Positions 36,526 to 44,830 are shown, numbered from the stretch's first letter. The stretch: DNA of 64,000 bases from Altererythrobacter xiamenensis (GCF_900177715.1 NZ_FXWG01000003.1:248001-312000); one strand, 5' to 3'. Made by a program: numbers and translations. Notes: generated by a model from the letters alone, not told the origin.

Positions 36526-36960
36526 TTGAAGAAGTTTCACCTTGTCCTTGCGGTCCTGCTGGCGGCGCTCGCCGGATGCCTAGGAGCGCTTGCCGCCGAT
36601 CGCTGGGCCAACAACGATGCCGAGGGCGGCCTGCACCAGTTCGTGCACGATGAGCTGTCGCTCACGGCTGACCAGGAGCAGCGGCTCGATGCGCTCGAAG
36701 CGCGTTTCGCGGTAGAACAGGCAAGGCTCGAAGCCTCTGCGCGCGCAGCCAACGCCCAGCTCGCCCAGGCAATGGAAACCGAGCACGAATACGGGCCCGA
36801 AGTCAGTGCCGCGATCGACGAGGTGCATGCGCGCATGGGCGATTTGCAAAAAGCGACCGTGCGCCACGTCTTCGACATGCGGGAAATTCTCGATTCCGAT
36901 CAGCAGCTCCAGTTCGACCGGAAAGTGTCCGCGGCCCTCACGCGCGATCCGCGTGACTGA
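36526..36960 (+). CDS. cnrX: CnrX-like periplasmic heavy-metal sensor
   Basis: A 144-residue sensor with an N-terminal membrane anchor (LVLAVLLAALAGCLGALAA) and a helical periplasmic domain. His37, His41, Glu58, His114 and Met118 reproduce the five metal ligands known for CnrX (His42, His46, Glu63, His119, Met123), each displaced by exactly five residues. CnrX senses Ni and Co; what this protein senses is open, because its predicted targets look like copper genes. It lies between the anti-sigma and sigma genes with gaps of 3 and 6 nt. Confidence 0.86.
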   Translation: MKKFHLVLAVLLAALAGCLGALAADRWANNDAEGGLHQFVHDELSLTADQEQRLDALEARFAVEQARLEASARAANAQLAQAMETEHEYGPEVSAAIDEVHARMGDLQKATVRHVFDMREILDSDQQLQFDRKVSAALTRDPRD

Positions 36961-36966
36961 CCAGCC

Positions 36967-37533
36967 TTGGCAGCGGTGGATGACACTTCGGATGAAGCTC
37001 TGATCGGGCGGGCGATAGCCGGTGACAAGCGGGCGTTCACAGCTCTCGTCGAGAGCGAGATCGCCCGGTTGATTGCGCTTGCCACGCGCATGCTGGGTTC
37101 ACCATCGCGGGCCGAAGATGTCGTTCAGGACGGTCTCGCGTCGGTCTGGCTGACACGTCATCGCCTCGATCCGAGCAAGCCCATCGGTCCCTATTTGACG
37201 ACAATCGTTCTCAACCGGTGCCGCGACAAGCTCCGCCGCAGGAAAGTTATTGGCTTCCTTGGTTTGCCGGATGGGCGGGAAGCCGACGCCGTTGCCGACG
37301 ATGCCCCTAATCCCGAAAATGTTGCCGGAGCCCGCGAACAGCTGCGGCTGGTCCAGGCCGAAATCGGGCGCTTGCCGGTGCGCCTACAAGAGGCGCTCGT
37401 GCTGGTCACTGTCGAGGGGTACAGCCAGGCCGAGGCTGCCGAGCTGCTCGGCACCACCGAGAAAGCCGTCGAGACGCGCATCTATCGTGCGCGCAACCGG
37501 CTGAAGGAGCGGTTCGAAAAGTTTGAGGGGTAG
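36967..37533 (+). CDS. cnrH: CnrH-like ECF RNA polymerase sigma factor
   Basis: A 188-residue ECF sigma factor. Region 2 (RAIAGDKRAFTALVESEI to SRAEDVVQDGLASVW, about residues 14-58) and region 4 (LPVRLQEALVLVTVEGYSQA to VETRIYRARNRLKERF, about 138-185) are clear. Only TTG 36967 or GTG 36976 can start it, since a stop lies in frame at 36958; no strong binding site is seen, so coupling to the sensor gene is likely. Five TGAGGG-N16-CGTAnn sites in this window are its predicted promoters. Confidence 0.88.
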   Translation: MAAVDDTSDEALIGRAIAGDKRAFTALVESEIARLIALATRMLGSPSRAEDVVQDGLASVWLTRHRLDPSKPIGPYLTTIVLNRCRDKLRRRKVIGFLGLPDGREADAVADDAPNPENVAGAREQLRLVQAEIGRLPVRLQEALVLVTVEGYSQAEAAELLGTTEKAVETRIYRARNRLKERFEKFEG

Positions 37534-37551
37534 GGCAGCTGACCGCGTATG
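37524..37551 (+). promoter_or_regulatory. Predicted ECF-sigma promoter, site D
   Basis: TGAGGG (37524-37529), 16 nt, CGTATG (37546-37551). The -35 lies inside the last codons of the sigma gene, so the copper oxidase operon has its own promoter although it follows the sigma cassette. The start codon of the oxidase is 30 nt downstream. Confidence 0.75.
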
Positions 37552-37581
37552 TGACGGTATACGCATTTTCAGGAGCCCCCT

Positions 37582-39423
37582 ATGCCTGCCCTCAATCGCC
37601 GAAGATTCCTTGGAACAAGTGCTAGCGGGCTGGGCCTGCTTGGTCTCTCCGGTGCCATGCCGGCCTGGGCGCGCGGCGCGGACATCCTTGCAGGAAACGC
37701 CCGCAAAGGGCTGGATGAAGTATCCGGGCCGAATATCGACCTCACTGTCGCGCGGTCTGCCTTTGCAACCGGCAACAGACGCGGCGGCGCCATCGCCGTC
37801 AACGGCACGATCCCCGGCCCGTTGTTGCGTTTGAAGGAAGGCACGACCGTCCGATTGAACGTCCATAACCAGCTCGAGGAAGACACCTCGATCCACTGGC
37901 ACGGGCTGCTCGTGCCATTCGAACTCGACGGGGTGCCAGGTGTAAGCTTCCCCGGCGTCAAGCCCGGAGAGACCTTCACCGCTGAATTCCCGGTGCGCCA
38001 GTCGGGCACCTACTGGTGGCACTCGCATAGCGGCCTGCAGGAACAGGCCGGGCATTACGGCGCCATTGTGGTGGATCCGGCTGGACCCGATCCGGTCCAG
38101 GCGGACCGCGAATATATCGTGGTGCTCAGCGAATTCAGCGAAATGTCGCCCCACACGATTTTCGACAAGCTCAAGAAGGGCGAAGGCTACTTCAACTACA
38201 ACATGAATACCTGGACCGACGACTATCCGCTTTCGGGCGAGGATCGCCGGATGTGGGCGAGAATGCGTATGATGCCGACCGACCTTAGCGATGTGTCGGC
38301 CCCAGCCTACACTTACCTGCTGAACGGTCATGGCCCGCTCGACAATCTGGAATATCTCTTCCGTCCGGGCGAGCGCGTGCGGCTGCGCTTCATCAATGCC
38401 GGGGCCATGACCTTCTTCAATATCCGCATTCCAGGCCTGCCGATGACCGTCGTTCAAGCCGACGGGCAGAACGTCGAGCCGGTCGAAGTGGACGAGTTCC
38501 AGATCGGCGTCGCGGAGACCTACGACGTCGTCGTGACGCCGGGTGAGCAGCAGGCGTACACATTGGTGGCCGAGTCGGTGGATAGGTCCGGAATGGGGAT
38601 CGCAACGCTTGCGAGCGCGCCTGGCGCGCGCGCGGCCATTCCGCCGCTGCGCGATCCCCCGCTTCTGACCATGGCTGATATGGGCATGAGCGGTATGGAC
38701 CACGGGGCTGGCAGCAACGATGCCGGTATGACCGGCATGGATCATGGCGCCGGCGGTATGGCCGGAATGGACCACGGATCGAGCGGAGCGGCTGGCGCGG
38801 ATGGGATGTCCGGTATGGATGGCGGTTCGGCGGAGATGGCTGGCATGGCGGGAGGTATGCAGATGCGCGATACATCGCTCCTGCCTCCCGACGTGAAGGT
38901 CGGGCCCGGTCTCGACATGGTCTCGATGAACCCGGTCGACCGTATGGGCGACCCCGGCATCGGCCTTGCCGATGTCCCCCACCGCACCCTCGACTATCGC
39001 AAGCTCCGCTCGCTGACACCTCATCAGGAGGGGCGGACTCCCTCGCGGCGGATGGAAATCCATCTCACCGGGAACATGGAACGCTATATGTGGTCGTTCG
39101 ACGGCAAGAAGTTCTCCGCCGTCTCCGACGAGCCGATCCGCTTTGCCTATAACGAACGCGTGCGTGTCAAATTGATAAACAACACGATGATGGCGCACCC
39201 GATCCACTTGCATGGGCACTTCTTCGAACTGGTTAACGGCGCACCTGCCGATCGTCAGCCGCTCAAGCACACGGTTAACGTGCAGCCGGGCGGCAGCGCG
39301 CAGTTCGACCTGACGGCGGACGAGCCGGGCGACTGGGCCTTCCACTGCCACCTTCTCTACCACATGCATGCCGGGATGTTTCAGATCGTCACTGTCGCCA
39401 ATCCCGATGGGAGCGAAGCATGA
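37582..39423 (+). CDS. Copper-resistance multicopper oxidase, PcoA/CopA type
   Basis: A 613-residue periplasmic oxidase of the Cu-resistance (CopA) class, larger than the CueO-like enzyme at 24640. A Tat signal (NRRRFLGTSASGLGLLG) is followed by three cupredoxin domains with ligands in SIHWHGLLVPF, YWWHSHSGLQEQ, HPIHLHGHFFEL and FHCHLLYHMHAGMFQ. A Met-rich central segment (repeats of GMDHG near residues 365-425) is typical. It heads the operon behind site D and overlaps the copB-like gene by 4 nt. Confidence 0.93.
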   Translation: MPALNRRRFLGTSASGLGLLGLSGAMPAWARGADILAGNARKGLDEVSGPNIDLTVARSAFATGNRRGGAIAVNGTIPGPLLRLKEGTTVRLNVHNQLEEDTSIHWHGLLVPFELDGVPGVSFPGVKPGETFTAEFPVRQSGTYWWHSHSGLQEQAGHYGAIVVDPAGPDPVQADREYIVVLSEFSEMSPHTIFDKLKKGEGYFNYNMNTWTDDYPLSGEDRRMWARMRMMPTDLSDVSAPAYTYLLNGHGPLDNLEYLFRPGERVRLRFINAGAMTFFNIRIPGLPMTVVQADGQNVEPVEVDEFQIGVAETYDVVVTPGEQQAYTLVAESVDRSGMGIATLASAPGARAAIPPLRDPPLLTMADMGMSGMDHGAGSNDAGMTGMDHGAGGMAGMDHGSSGAAGADGMSGMDGGSAEMAGMAGGMQMRDTSLLPPDVKVGPGLDMVSMNPVDRMGDPGIGLADVPHRTLDYRKLRSLTPHQEGRTPSRRMEIHLTGNMERYMWSFDGKKFSAVSDEPIRFAYNERVRVKLINNTMMAHPIHLHGHFFELVNGAPADRQPLKHTVNVQPGGSAQFDLTADEPGDWAFHCHLLYHMHAGMFQIVTVANPDGSEA

Positions 39424-40736
39424 AGATTCGTATTACCAGCCTGCTCGCATCGATCGCAGTCGGCTCAGTTCTCGCCTCCCCCGCTGCGGCGCAGCATGCC
39501 GGTCATTCGCCCGCGGAGCCGCAGCAGAGCGCCGAGGCGCAGGCTGACGCCAAGACAAAGTGCGAAGAAGAAGCCCAGCGCCATCGCGCGATGGGGCACC
39601 CGGTAGCCGAAGGAGCTTGCGAACCAGTGGCCCAGCCTGAAGTTGCCATGGATCATTCGACGATGGACCATTCGACTATGTCTCATGGTTCGACGACCGC
39701 TCAGGATGGTCATTCGGGCATGGCAATGCCGATGGACGCTGCCCGTCCGGAGACTACACCCGGGAGTCATGAAGGAATGGATCATGGCTCGATGCCGCAT
39801 GGCACGCCTGCCGAAGGCGCGATGGATCATTCGCAGATGAACCAAGGCGACATGGGTCAGGCGGAAGCCAGCAACTCGTCGATGGACCATGGGCAGATGG
39901 ATCACAGCCAGATGAACCATGGGCAGACGGGATCGCAGGATATGCAGGGCATGGACCATTCGGCGATGCAGATGGGCTCGAACGACGATATCCCGCTGCT
40001 GCCGCCTCCTCCCGAAGCCGGGAGCGGTCCCGCGCGCGCGGCGGTCGCGATCTGGGGCGAGGAAGCCATGAACGAAGCGCGGCGCGAACTTGTCCGCGAG
40101 ACCGACGGCGGGATGCGCTTCTGGTTTCAGGGCGACCGGCTCGAATACCGCGCCCGCGAGGGAGTGGATGGATATCTTTGGGACATCCAGGGCTATTATG
40201 GTGGTGATATCGACAAGTTCTGGTTCAAATCCGAGGGCGAAGGCAGCTTCGGTGAGCCTGTCGAGGGAGCCGAAGTCCAGGCACTCTGGAGCCGGGCGAT
40301 CGCTCCCTTTTTCGACCTACAGACAGGTGTGCGCCAGGATTTAACAGGACCCGAGCGCACCCATGCTGTCATTGGCATACAGGGCATTGCTCCCTACCAG
40401 TTCGAGGTCGACGTTGCAGCGTTCGTATCGAACAAGGGTGATGTAACCGCGCGCTTCGAGGGCGAGCTTGATCAGCGCATCACGCAGCGGCTGATCCTCC
40501 AGCCGCGAGCCGAAATCGCTCTTTCGGCTCAGGATATTCCCGAACTCGGCATTGGCGCTGGCCTCGACCGGATCGAGGCAGGTCTGCGTCTTCGCTACGA
40601 GTTCGCACGCGAATTCGCGCCCTATGTCGGCGTCTCCCAGGAGTGGCGGATCGGTCAGAGTGCCGATTTTGCACGCGCCGCAGGGGAAGACCCTAGCGTG
40701 ACGAATTACGTCGTGGGCATGCGATTCTGGTTTTAA
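39420..40736 (+). CDS. copB: Copper-resistance outer-membrane protein CopB/PcoB
   Basis: A 438-residue protein with a signal peptide (LLASIAVGSVLASPAAAQ), a long Met/His-rich region (MDHSTMDHSTMSHG and similar units, about residues 75-185) and a C-terminal CopB beta-barrel domain (FWFQGDRLEYRA, ending VVGMRFWF as an outer-membrane strand). CopB is thought to sequester copper or pass it across the outer membrane. The ATGA overlap with the oxidase fits the usual copAB pair. Confidence 0.92.
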   Translation: MKIRITSLLASIAVGSVLASPAAAQHAGHSPAEPQQSAEAQADAKTKCEEEAQRHRAMGHPVAEGACEPVAQPEVAMDHSTMDHSTMSHGSTTAQDGHSGMAMPMDAARPETTPGSHEGMDHGSMPHGTPAEGAMDHSQMNQGDMGQAEASNSSMDHGQMDHSQMNHGQTGSQDMQGMDHSAMQMGSNDDIPLLPPPPEAGSGPARAAVAIWGEEAMNEARRELVRETDGGMRFWFQGDRLEYRAREGVDGYLWDIQGYYGGDIDKFWFKSEGEGSFGEPVEGAEVQALWSRAIAPFFDLQTGVRQDLTGPERTHAVIGIQGIAPYQFEVDVAAFVSNKGDVTARFEGELDQRITQRLILQPRAEIALSAQDIPELGIGAGLDRIEAGLRLRYEFAREFAPYVGVSQEWRIGQSADFARAAGEDPSVTNYVVGMRFWF

Positions 40737-40752
40737 GAGAAGGAAATATACA

Positions 40753-41313
40753 ATGAGGATAAGACTATCTCTAAGCGCGGTTGCCCTGGCCTTGGCTGCA
40801 GGCGGCACTCCCGCCCTGGCACAATCCATGGATCATTCCGCGCACTCGGACCCTACGGCTTCGACGCAGATGGACCATACGGAGCAGGGCATGAACCACG
40901 CCGAGCATATGGATGCGATGAATGATGACGTTGCGGAAGCCGAGGCGGTTCTGACATCATATCGGGATGCCCTGACGTCGCGCGATGCAGAGGCCATGGC
41001 CGCGCTGTTTGCCGAGGAATCCTTCGTTTACGAAAACGGCAAGGCGGAAGGCAGCTTCACGTATTACATGGAGCATCACCTGGGACCGGAACTCGATGCA
41101 ATAACCAGCTTCACCTTCGGCGAACCGACGCTCGCAGTCACCCGGATGGGACATATGGCGTATGGCCGCGAATCGTACACCTATCGGATCGAACTGGCCG
41201 ACGGCCGCGTGATCGACCGCGAAGGCGTTGCGACCTCGGTGCTTGCCCATGATGCGGATGGCTGGAAGATCGTTCAGTACCATTCGTCGTCACGAGCGCC
41301 GCGTAACAACTGA
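40753..41313 (+). CDS. Exported NTF2/SnoaL-like protein with Met/His-rich N-terminus
   Basis: A 186-residue exported protein: signal peptide (LSAVALALAAGGTPALAQ), a Met/His-rich stretch (SMDHSAHSDPTASTQMDHTE) and then a SnoaL/DUF4440-like NTF2 fold (VLTSYRDALTSRDAEAMAAL, then DADGWKIVQYHSSSR). NTF2-type domains bind small molecules or act as enzymes; here the MDH repeats shared with CopA and CopB point to copper. It lies 16 nt after copB and is probably in the same operon. Confidence 0.8.
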   Translation: MRIRLSLSAVALALAAGGTPALAQSMDHSAHSDPTASTQMDHTEQGMNHAEHMDAMNDDVAEAEAVLTSYRDALTSRDAEAMAALFAEESFVYENGKAEGSFTYYMEHHLGPELDAITSFTFGEPTLAVTRMGHMAYGRESYTYRIELADGRVIDREGVATSVLAHDADGWKIVQYHSSSRAPRNN

Positions 41314-41333
41314 TTTGATCGGGGGAACACCGA

Positions 41334-42068
41334 TTGGCGACACGCTCTTTCAAGCTGCGTCTGCATGTGCTGGGCAGCAAGCTTCACAAATGGCTGGCAG
41401 TCTTTGTCGGCGTCCAGGTGCTTCTATGGATGGCCACCGGGGCGCTGATGTCGTTCCTCGACATCGAAGAGGTCCGGTCCGAACATGTCGTTTCGCGCGC
41501 ACCGGAGGTTCTGCCCGCTAATGCTGCCATGCCCGAGTGGCTCGATAGCAGGGAGGGGGTGGTTTCCCTTGCGACGCGCGCGGTCGGCGGCAGGACAGTA
41601 ACCGAGATCCGTCGGGACGATGGAAGCGTCACGCTCCGCGACCCGAACAGCGGCGCTCTCCTTTCGCCTCTTTCGAGCGCGAGCGCACAGGCCATCGCTC
41701 GCCATGCTTGGACGGGGCCACCAACCACCATAGCGACCACGCGCCTCATCGAAGGTGCTGTCGGGACCGAATTCCGGGGTCCGTTCCCCGCGTGGCAGAT
41801 TACCTATGGCGATGAGGACAATACCCGCGTCTACATCGATGCATCGAGCGGCTCGGTGCTCGCTGCCCGCAGCGACACCTGGCGTCTGTTCGATTTTATC
41901 TGGGGGCTGCATATCATGGACTGGACGCAGCGCGACCGCATCAACAGCTGGTGGCTGCTACTGTTCGGGATCGGCGGGACAATCATCGCGGTTTCGGGCT
42001 TTGTCCTGCTTGCCAACCGGTTTCCCAGGATCAGGCGGCGGGCGAAACATGTGCCGAATGCCCCCTGA
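41334..42068 (+). CDS. PepSY domain membrane protein
   Basis: A 244-residue inner-membrane protein of the PepSY-TM type: N-terminal helix (KWLAVFVGVQVLLWMATGA), a periplasmic region with PepSY-like sequence (RVYIDASSGSVLAARSDTWR) and two C-terminal helices (FDFIWGLHIMDW; WWLLLFGIGGTIIAVSGFVLL). PepSY-TM proteins are often metal-uptake or reductase partners. It starts at a TTG (41334) behind GGGGGAAC; no closer ATG is in frame. Last gene of the copAB operon. Confidence 0.78.
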   Translation: MATRSFKLRLHVLGSKLHKWLAVFVGVQVLLWMATGALMSFLDIEEVRSEHVVSRAPEVLPANAAMPEWLDSREGVVSLATRAVGGRTVTEIRRDDGSVTLRDPNSGALLSPLSSASAQAIARHAWTGPPTTIATTRLIEGAVGTEFRGPFPAWQITYGDEDNTRVYIDASSGSVLAARSDTWRLFDFIWGLHIMDWTQRDRINSWWLLLFGIGGTIIAVSGFVLLANRFPRIRRRAKHVPNAP

Positions 42069-42081
42069 AGCCGCTCCCAGT

Positions 42082-42522
42082 TTAATCAGGTTCGGCTCGG
42101 GCAAAGCGGACCAGAAGGATCGTTAGCGCGGGCACGATCGTCCACATCGCGATCGGGATCAGCGCCAGTCCCGTCACTGGCTCTTGCGGCATCAACTCGC
42201 TGTAGCGCCAGCTCAGGAAACTGTTTGCCGGAAGCGATGTGGCGATCATTTTGACGGCGATCGCGACGACAAGCCCGAAGCCGAAATAGATCGCATAGGG
42301 CATTTTGGCGGCTTGCCAGAGCCACGCGTGCCCGCCACGTAATCCTGCAAGGCTATAAGCTGTCAGCAGGATCACGCCATCGCCCAGGCTTGCAATGCCG
42401 CAGCGAATGGTCCGCTCGAAGGGTTCGAGATCACCCGGTTCGAAGAATGGCATCTGGAAAATCTCCCAGACGAACGCGATCAGGCTCCCGCAAATAAGGA
42501 TCAGCCAATGGGTTCTGGTCAT
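42082..42522 (-). CDS. Hypothetical four-helix membrane protein
   Basis: A 146-residue membrane protein with helices at about 6-24, 43-62, 68-90 and 121-140. The segment FVWEIFQMPFFEP and LGDGVILLTAYSLAG are notable but do not lead me to a family. Start 42522 (MTRTHWLILICG) is preferred because the longer frame to 42588 lacks membrane character. It is downstream of the small gene at 42903 on the same strand and convergent with the PepSY gene. Function unknown. Confidence 0.65.
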   Translation of the reverse strand: MTRTHWLILICGSLIAFVWEIFQMPFFEPGDLEPFERTIRCGIASLGDGVILLTAYSLAGLRGGHAWLWQAAKMPYAIYFGFGLVVAIAVKMIATSLPANSFLSWRYSELMPQEPVTGLALIPIAMWTIVPALTILLVRFARAEPD

Positions 42523-42615
42523 GTTGCAGGTACGCCCGAAAAATCTGCGCCAGCAAATAGCAAGCGGCCGGATTTCCACTTCCTGCATAGCGCCTTCGCT
42601 GCCCCAAAGCCCGGA

Positions 42616-42903
42616 TCAGTCATGATTTTCGCGGCCCTCCGACTCGGCCATGCGAGCAGCGCGTTTGAGAAATTTCCGCATGTCACCTGCTGCCAGTTCG
42701 GTAAGCGGGTGCCGGCTCGCATCGGGGCGCGGTTCGATCATGTCCGCACGTTTCCTAATCTGTTCGATCTGTTCATCGCTCGCCCCGGACAAAAGGCCAA
42801 GAACTATGTTCTCGAGAGTAATGAGGCGAATGCGCATTTGCACCAGATCGGCATGATCGGGCTCCGGGATATCCCAGCTGCCGTTCTCATTGACCGTGCT
42901 CAC
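42616..42903 (-). CDS. Small hypothetical soluble protein
   Basis: A 95-residue charged protein with a likely helix around LVQMRIRLITLENIVLGLLSGA and a second at LTELAAGDMRKFLKRAARMA. No domain is recognised. It is the upstream partner of the four-helix membrane protein, with a 93-nt gap. A weak sequence like the -35 of the ECF sites (TGAGAG, 42969-42964) lies upstream, but its -10 does not fit. Function unknown. Confidence 0.55.
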   Translation of the reverse strand: MSTVNENGSWDIPEPDHADLVQMRIRLITLENIVLGLLSGASDEQIEQIRKRADMIEPRPDASRHPLTELAAGDMRKFLKRAARMAESEGRENHD

Positions 42904-43046
42904 GACTGCTTCTCCGACGGCTCTGCTGGCACCATGATACTCCCCATTCGTCGTTATCGGCTTCTCTCAAAAAGGTGGCCGAAAAACAGCACCGCTGCAA
43001 CCGGCCGTGCTTCGGCCCACCAGCCCCACCGCTGCTGCGGATTGTT

Positions 43047-43074
43047 TGAGGGGAAGAGATGGCGGCTGCGTAAA
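43047..43074 (+). promoter_or_regulatory. Predicted ECF-sigma promoter, site E
   Basis: TGAGGG (43047-43052), 16 nt, CGTAAA (43069-43074), upstream of the Met/His-rich gene whose ATG is at 43127, leaving a leader of about 45 nt. It shares the T-rich run before TGAGGG with the other four sites. Confidence 0.72.
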
Positions 43075-43126
43075 GAGGATGACTGCACACAGCATCCACC
43101 GCAAGACCGACGAAAGGAAATCGACC

Positions 43127-43516
43127 ATGAAACTGACAGTTCTAGCTTTCGCGCTCGCCACCGGCCTGGCAACCACCCCGGCAATGGCCCGGCAACAGCA
43201 TGACCACGGGGATCAAGCGGCGGCGCAGCAGCAGTCACACGCTGGCCATATGATGCAGGATTCGGCGGCCATGACGGCCCACCGCGAGAAGATGGCTGAA
43301 ATGCGCGCGCTGATGCAGCAGGCCCACGCGGCGAGCGATCCTGCCGAACGCCAAAGGCTTATGGCCGAACATCGTGCAAAAATGCAGGAACACATGGCGG
43401 GCATGATGCAGGGGGACAACGCCGATATGATGGCGGCCTGTCACCAGCACATGATGATGATGCATGACATGATGGAGCAGATGGCGGCTCACGAGAACAT
43501 GGCGCAAGACGATTAG
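43127..43516 (+). CDS. Exported Met/His-rich small protein
   Basis: A 129-residue exported protein: signal peptide (LTVLAFALATGLATTPAMA), then a His/Gln/Met-rich region (HDHGDQAAAQQQ, HAGHMMQDS) and long helices ending MMAACHQHMMMMHDMMEQMA. The helix-rich Met/His composition recalls periplasmic metal-binding repeat proteins of the CpxP/CnrX class, but I do not see a defined domain. ATG 43127 follows GAAAGGAAA. Site E upstream suggests it belongs to the sigma regulon, perhaps as a copper sponge (inference). Confidence 0.8.
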   Translation: MKLTVLAFALATGLATTPAMARQQHDHGDQAAAQQQSHAGHMMQDSAAMTAHREKMAEMRALMQQAHAASDPAERQRLMAEHRAKMQEHMAGMMQGDNADMMAACHQHMMMMHDMMEQMAAHENMAQDD

Positions 43517-43731
43517 GAGGCGGTGGCCGGGCTCTCGCTTTGTGCCTGAGCCTGGCCACACTCTTACCAGGGCGCGGTGCAAGGCAGGAGGTCCGACCAT
43601 CTCGTGAGTAAAATTTGAACCCTCACGCGTCGACGATCGCCGCGCTCTATCACCGCAAGAGATGAAGGTTCGCAGAGCATTACAGACACAATAGGTTGCA
43701 CGACCATCGCCAAGACCGGAGCCCGTAGAGA

Positions 43732-44361
43732 ATGAAACGAATACAATTCATGGCTATTGTGGCCGCCAGTCTGCTCTGGATAAGTCCGGCCCAGGCCCAT
43801 GGCGACGAGGAACATGGCGAAGCGGCCAGTGCTGTCGTCTCCGATGCGGCGTCAAAAGATATCCAGGCTGCGCAGGGGCACGGCGACACGGCTGCTGATC
43901 ATGACGGGGCGAAGGGACAAGATGCAGACGAAGGCGACAAGGGCGTGGTCGGTGTGCTCAAGTCGCTGCATCCCGCCACCGTACACTTTCCGATCGCCTT
44001 GTTCTTTATGGCCGCTCTCACCGAGCTATTCGTCATCGCACGGAAGGGCACAGGCCTAGAGTCGGCAGTGCGCGTACTTGTTTATGGCGGTGCCGCCGGG
44101 GCGGTCGTGGCGGCCATATTCGGTTGGATCCATACCGGTCTCTGGTTCGGCGGAGATACTGCGATGCAGGTTCATCGCTGGAACGGAATGCTGATCGCGG
44201 TTCTCGGTCTGGCGATGGCCTATCTGGCGAGCCGTGCTTCCGCGAGCCGGACCGCGTTTCGCGCCGCAATCTTTGCCATGGCCGCTCTAGTGCTGGTGCA
44301 GGGATTTCTGGGCGGCGAGCTTGCGCACGGTGCCAATCATCTTGGTATCTCCTGGCTTTGA
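43732..44361 (+). CDS. DUF2231 family membrane protein with His-rich N-terminus
   Basis: A 209-residue exported membrane protein. A signal peptide (FMAIVAASLLWISPAQA) precedes a His/Asp-rich region (HGDEEHGEAA, HDGAKGQDADEGD), then the DUF2231 membrane domain with the family motif LHPATVHFPIALFF, and three more helices. Such proteins are predicted heme- or metal-linked membrane proteins, but function is unproved. It stands 215 nt after the Met/His-rich gene; that gap holds no gene. Confidence 0.8.
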   Translation: MKRIQFMAIVAASLLWISPAQAHGDEEHGEAASAVVSDAASKDIQAAQGHGDTAADHDGAKGQDADEGDKGVVGVLKSLHPATVHFPIALFFMAALTELFVIARKGTGLESAVRVLVYGGAAGAVVAAIFGWIHTGLWFGGDTAMQVHRWNGMLIAVLGLAMAYLASRASASRTAFRAAIFAMAALVLVQGFLGGELAHGANHLGISWL

Positions 44362-44369
44362 AGGATAGA

Positions 44370-44780
44370 ATGATGCGCAGATCAAATCGGAACGCGTTTG
44401 TTGCCCCCCTTGCTGCGGCGGCATTGGGGCTAGGGCTCGCTGCCTGTGATCAGACGCAGGACACTTCATCAGAAGCTGAAGCCTTGCCACTGTATACGGC
44501 CCCGCCGACCGAGAGCACAGGTGCTGGCGAAGGCGAAAGAGACAACGCAGCCTTTCCCGCTGGAGAGGCCAACACGAACCGGTCGGGTGAAGCTGCGACT
44601 GCCGGTAGGCAACCAGACCGACCGGCGAGCACTCCGGTAGTAGCGTCGTCCCCTGCGGCCACTCCCCCGCCGGTGAATGCCCAGCCTAGCAACACACCCG
44701 ATCCTCATGCGGGCCACTATATGCCATCCATGCCCGACCATGACATGCCCTCGATGTCCGATCAGGCGCATGGATCGTGA
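44370..44780 (+). CDS. Hypothetical lipoprotein with C-terminal Met/His motifs
   Basis: A 136-residue lipoprotein (signal and lipobox GLGLAACDQ). The mature part is low-complexity, rich in Pro, Ser and Thr, ending DPHAGHYMPSMPDHDMPSM, so metal binding at the tail is plausible. ATG 44370 follows AAGGATAGA. It lies 8 nt after DUF2231 in the same direction and is the last gene of the island. A hairpin follows it. Function unknown. Confidence 0.72.
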   Translation: MMRRSNRNAFVAPLAAAALGLGLAACDQTQDTSSEAEALPLYTAPPTESTGAGEGERDNAAFPAGEANTNRSGEAATAGRQPDRPASTPVVASSPAATPPPVNAQPSNTPDPHAGHYMPSMPDHDMPSMSDQAHGS

Positions 44781-44800
44781 CCTGGCGTTTCGCCTTCTGA

Positions 44801-44830
44801 TCGGCCCAAAAACGGCCGACGCTCGTTTTA
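44801..44830 (+). terminator. Possible intrinsic terminator after the last island gene
   Basis: TCGGCC (44801-44806) and GGCCGA (44814-44819) pair around CAAAAAC, followed after a few bases by GTTTTA. The stem is only six pairs and the T tract is short and offset, so strength is doubtful. Confidence 0.35.

Noticed and set aside
37384..39369. A 661-residue open frame on the minus strand, antisense to the copper oxidase
   Set aside because: It mirrors the high-GC codon pattern of the real gene, has His-rich low-complexity sequence without domains, and the plus-strand protein has all multicopper oxidase motifs.
39650..39960. Regular short repeats in copB that might suggest a CRISPR-like array
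   Set aside because: They are in-frame Met-Asp-His codon repeats of the CopB N-terminal region, with no constant repeat/spacer lengths.
42943..42974. A sixth ECF-like site upstream of the small gene at 42903 (minus)
   Set aside because: The -35 is TGAGAG rather than TGAGGG, and the position 16 nt downstream reads ATGGGG instead of CGTAnn; only a 13-nt spacing gives CGAATG.
43598..43625. TGAGGG on the minus strand at 43625-43620
   Set aside because: At 16 nt spacing the hexamer is GAGATG, and no minus-strand gene follows at a promoter distance.
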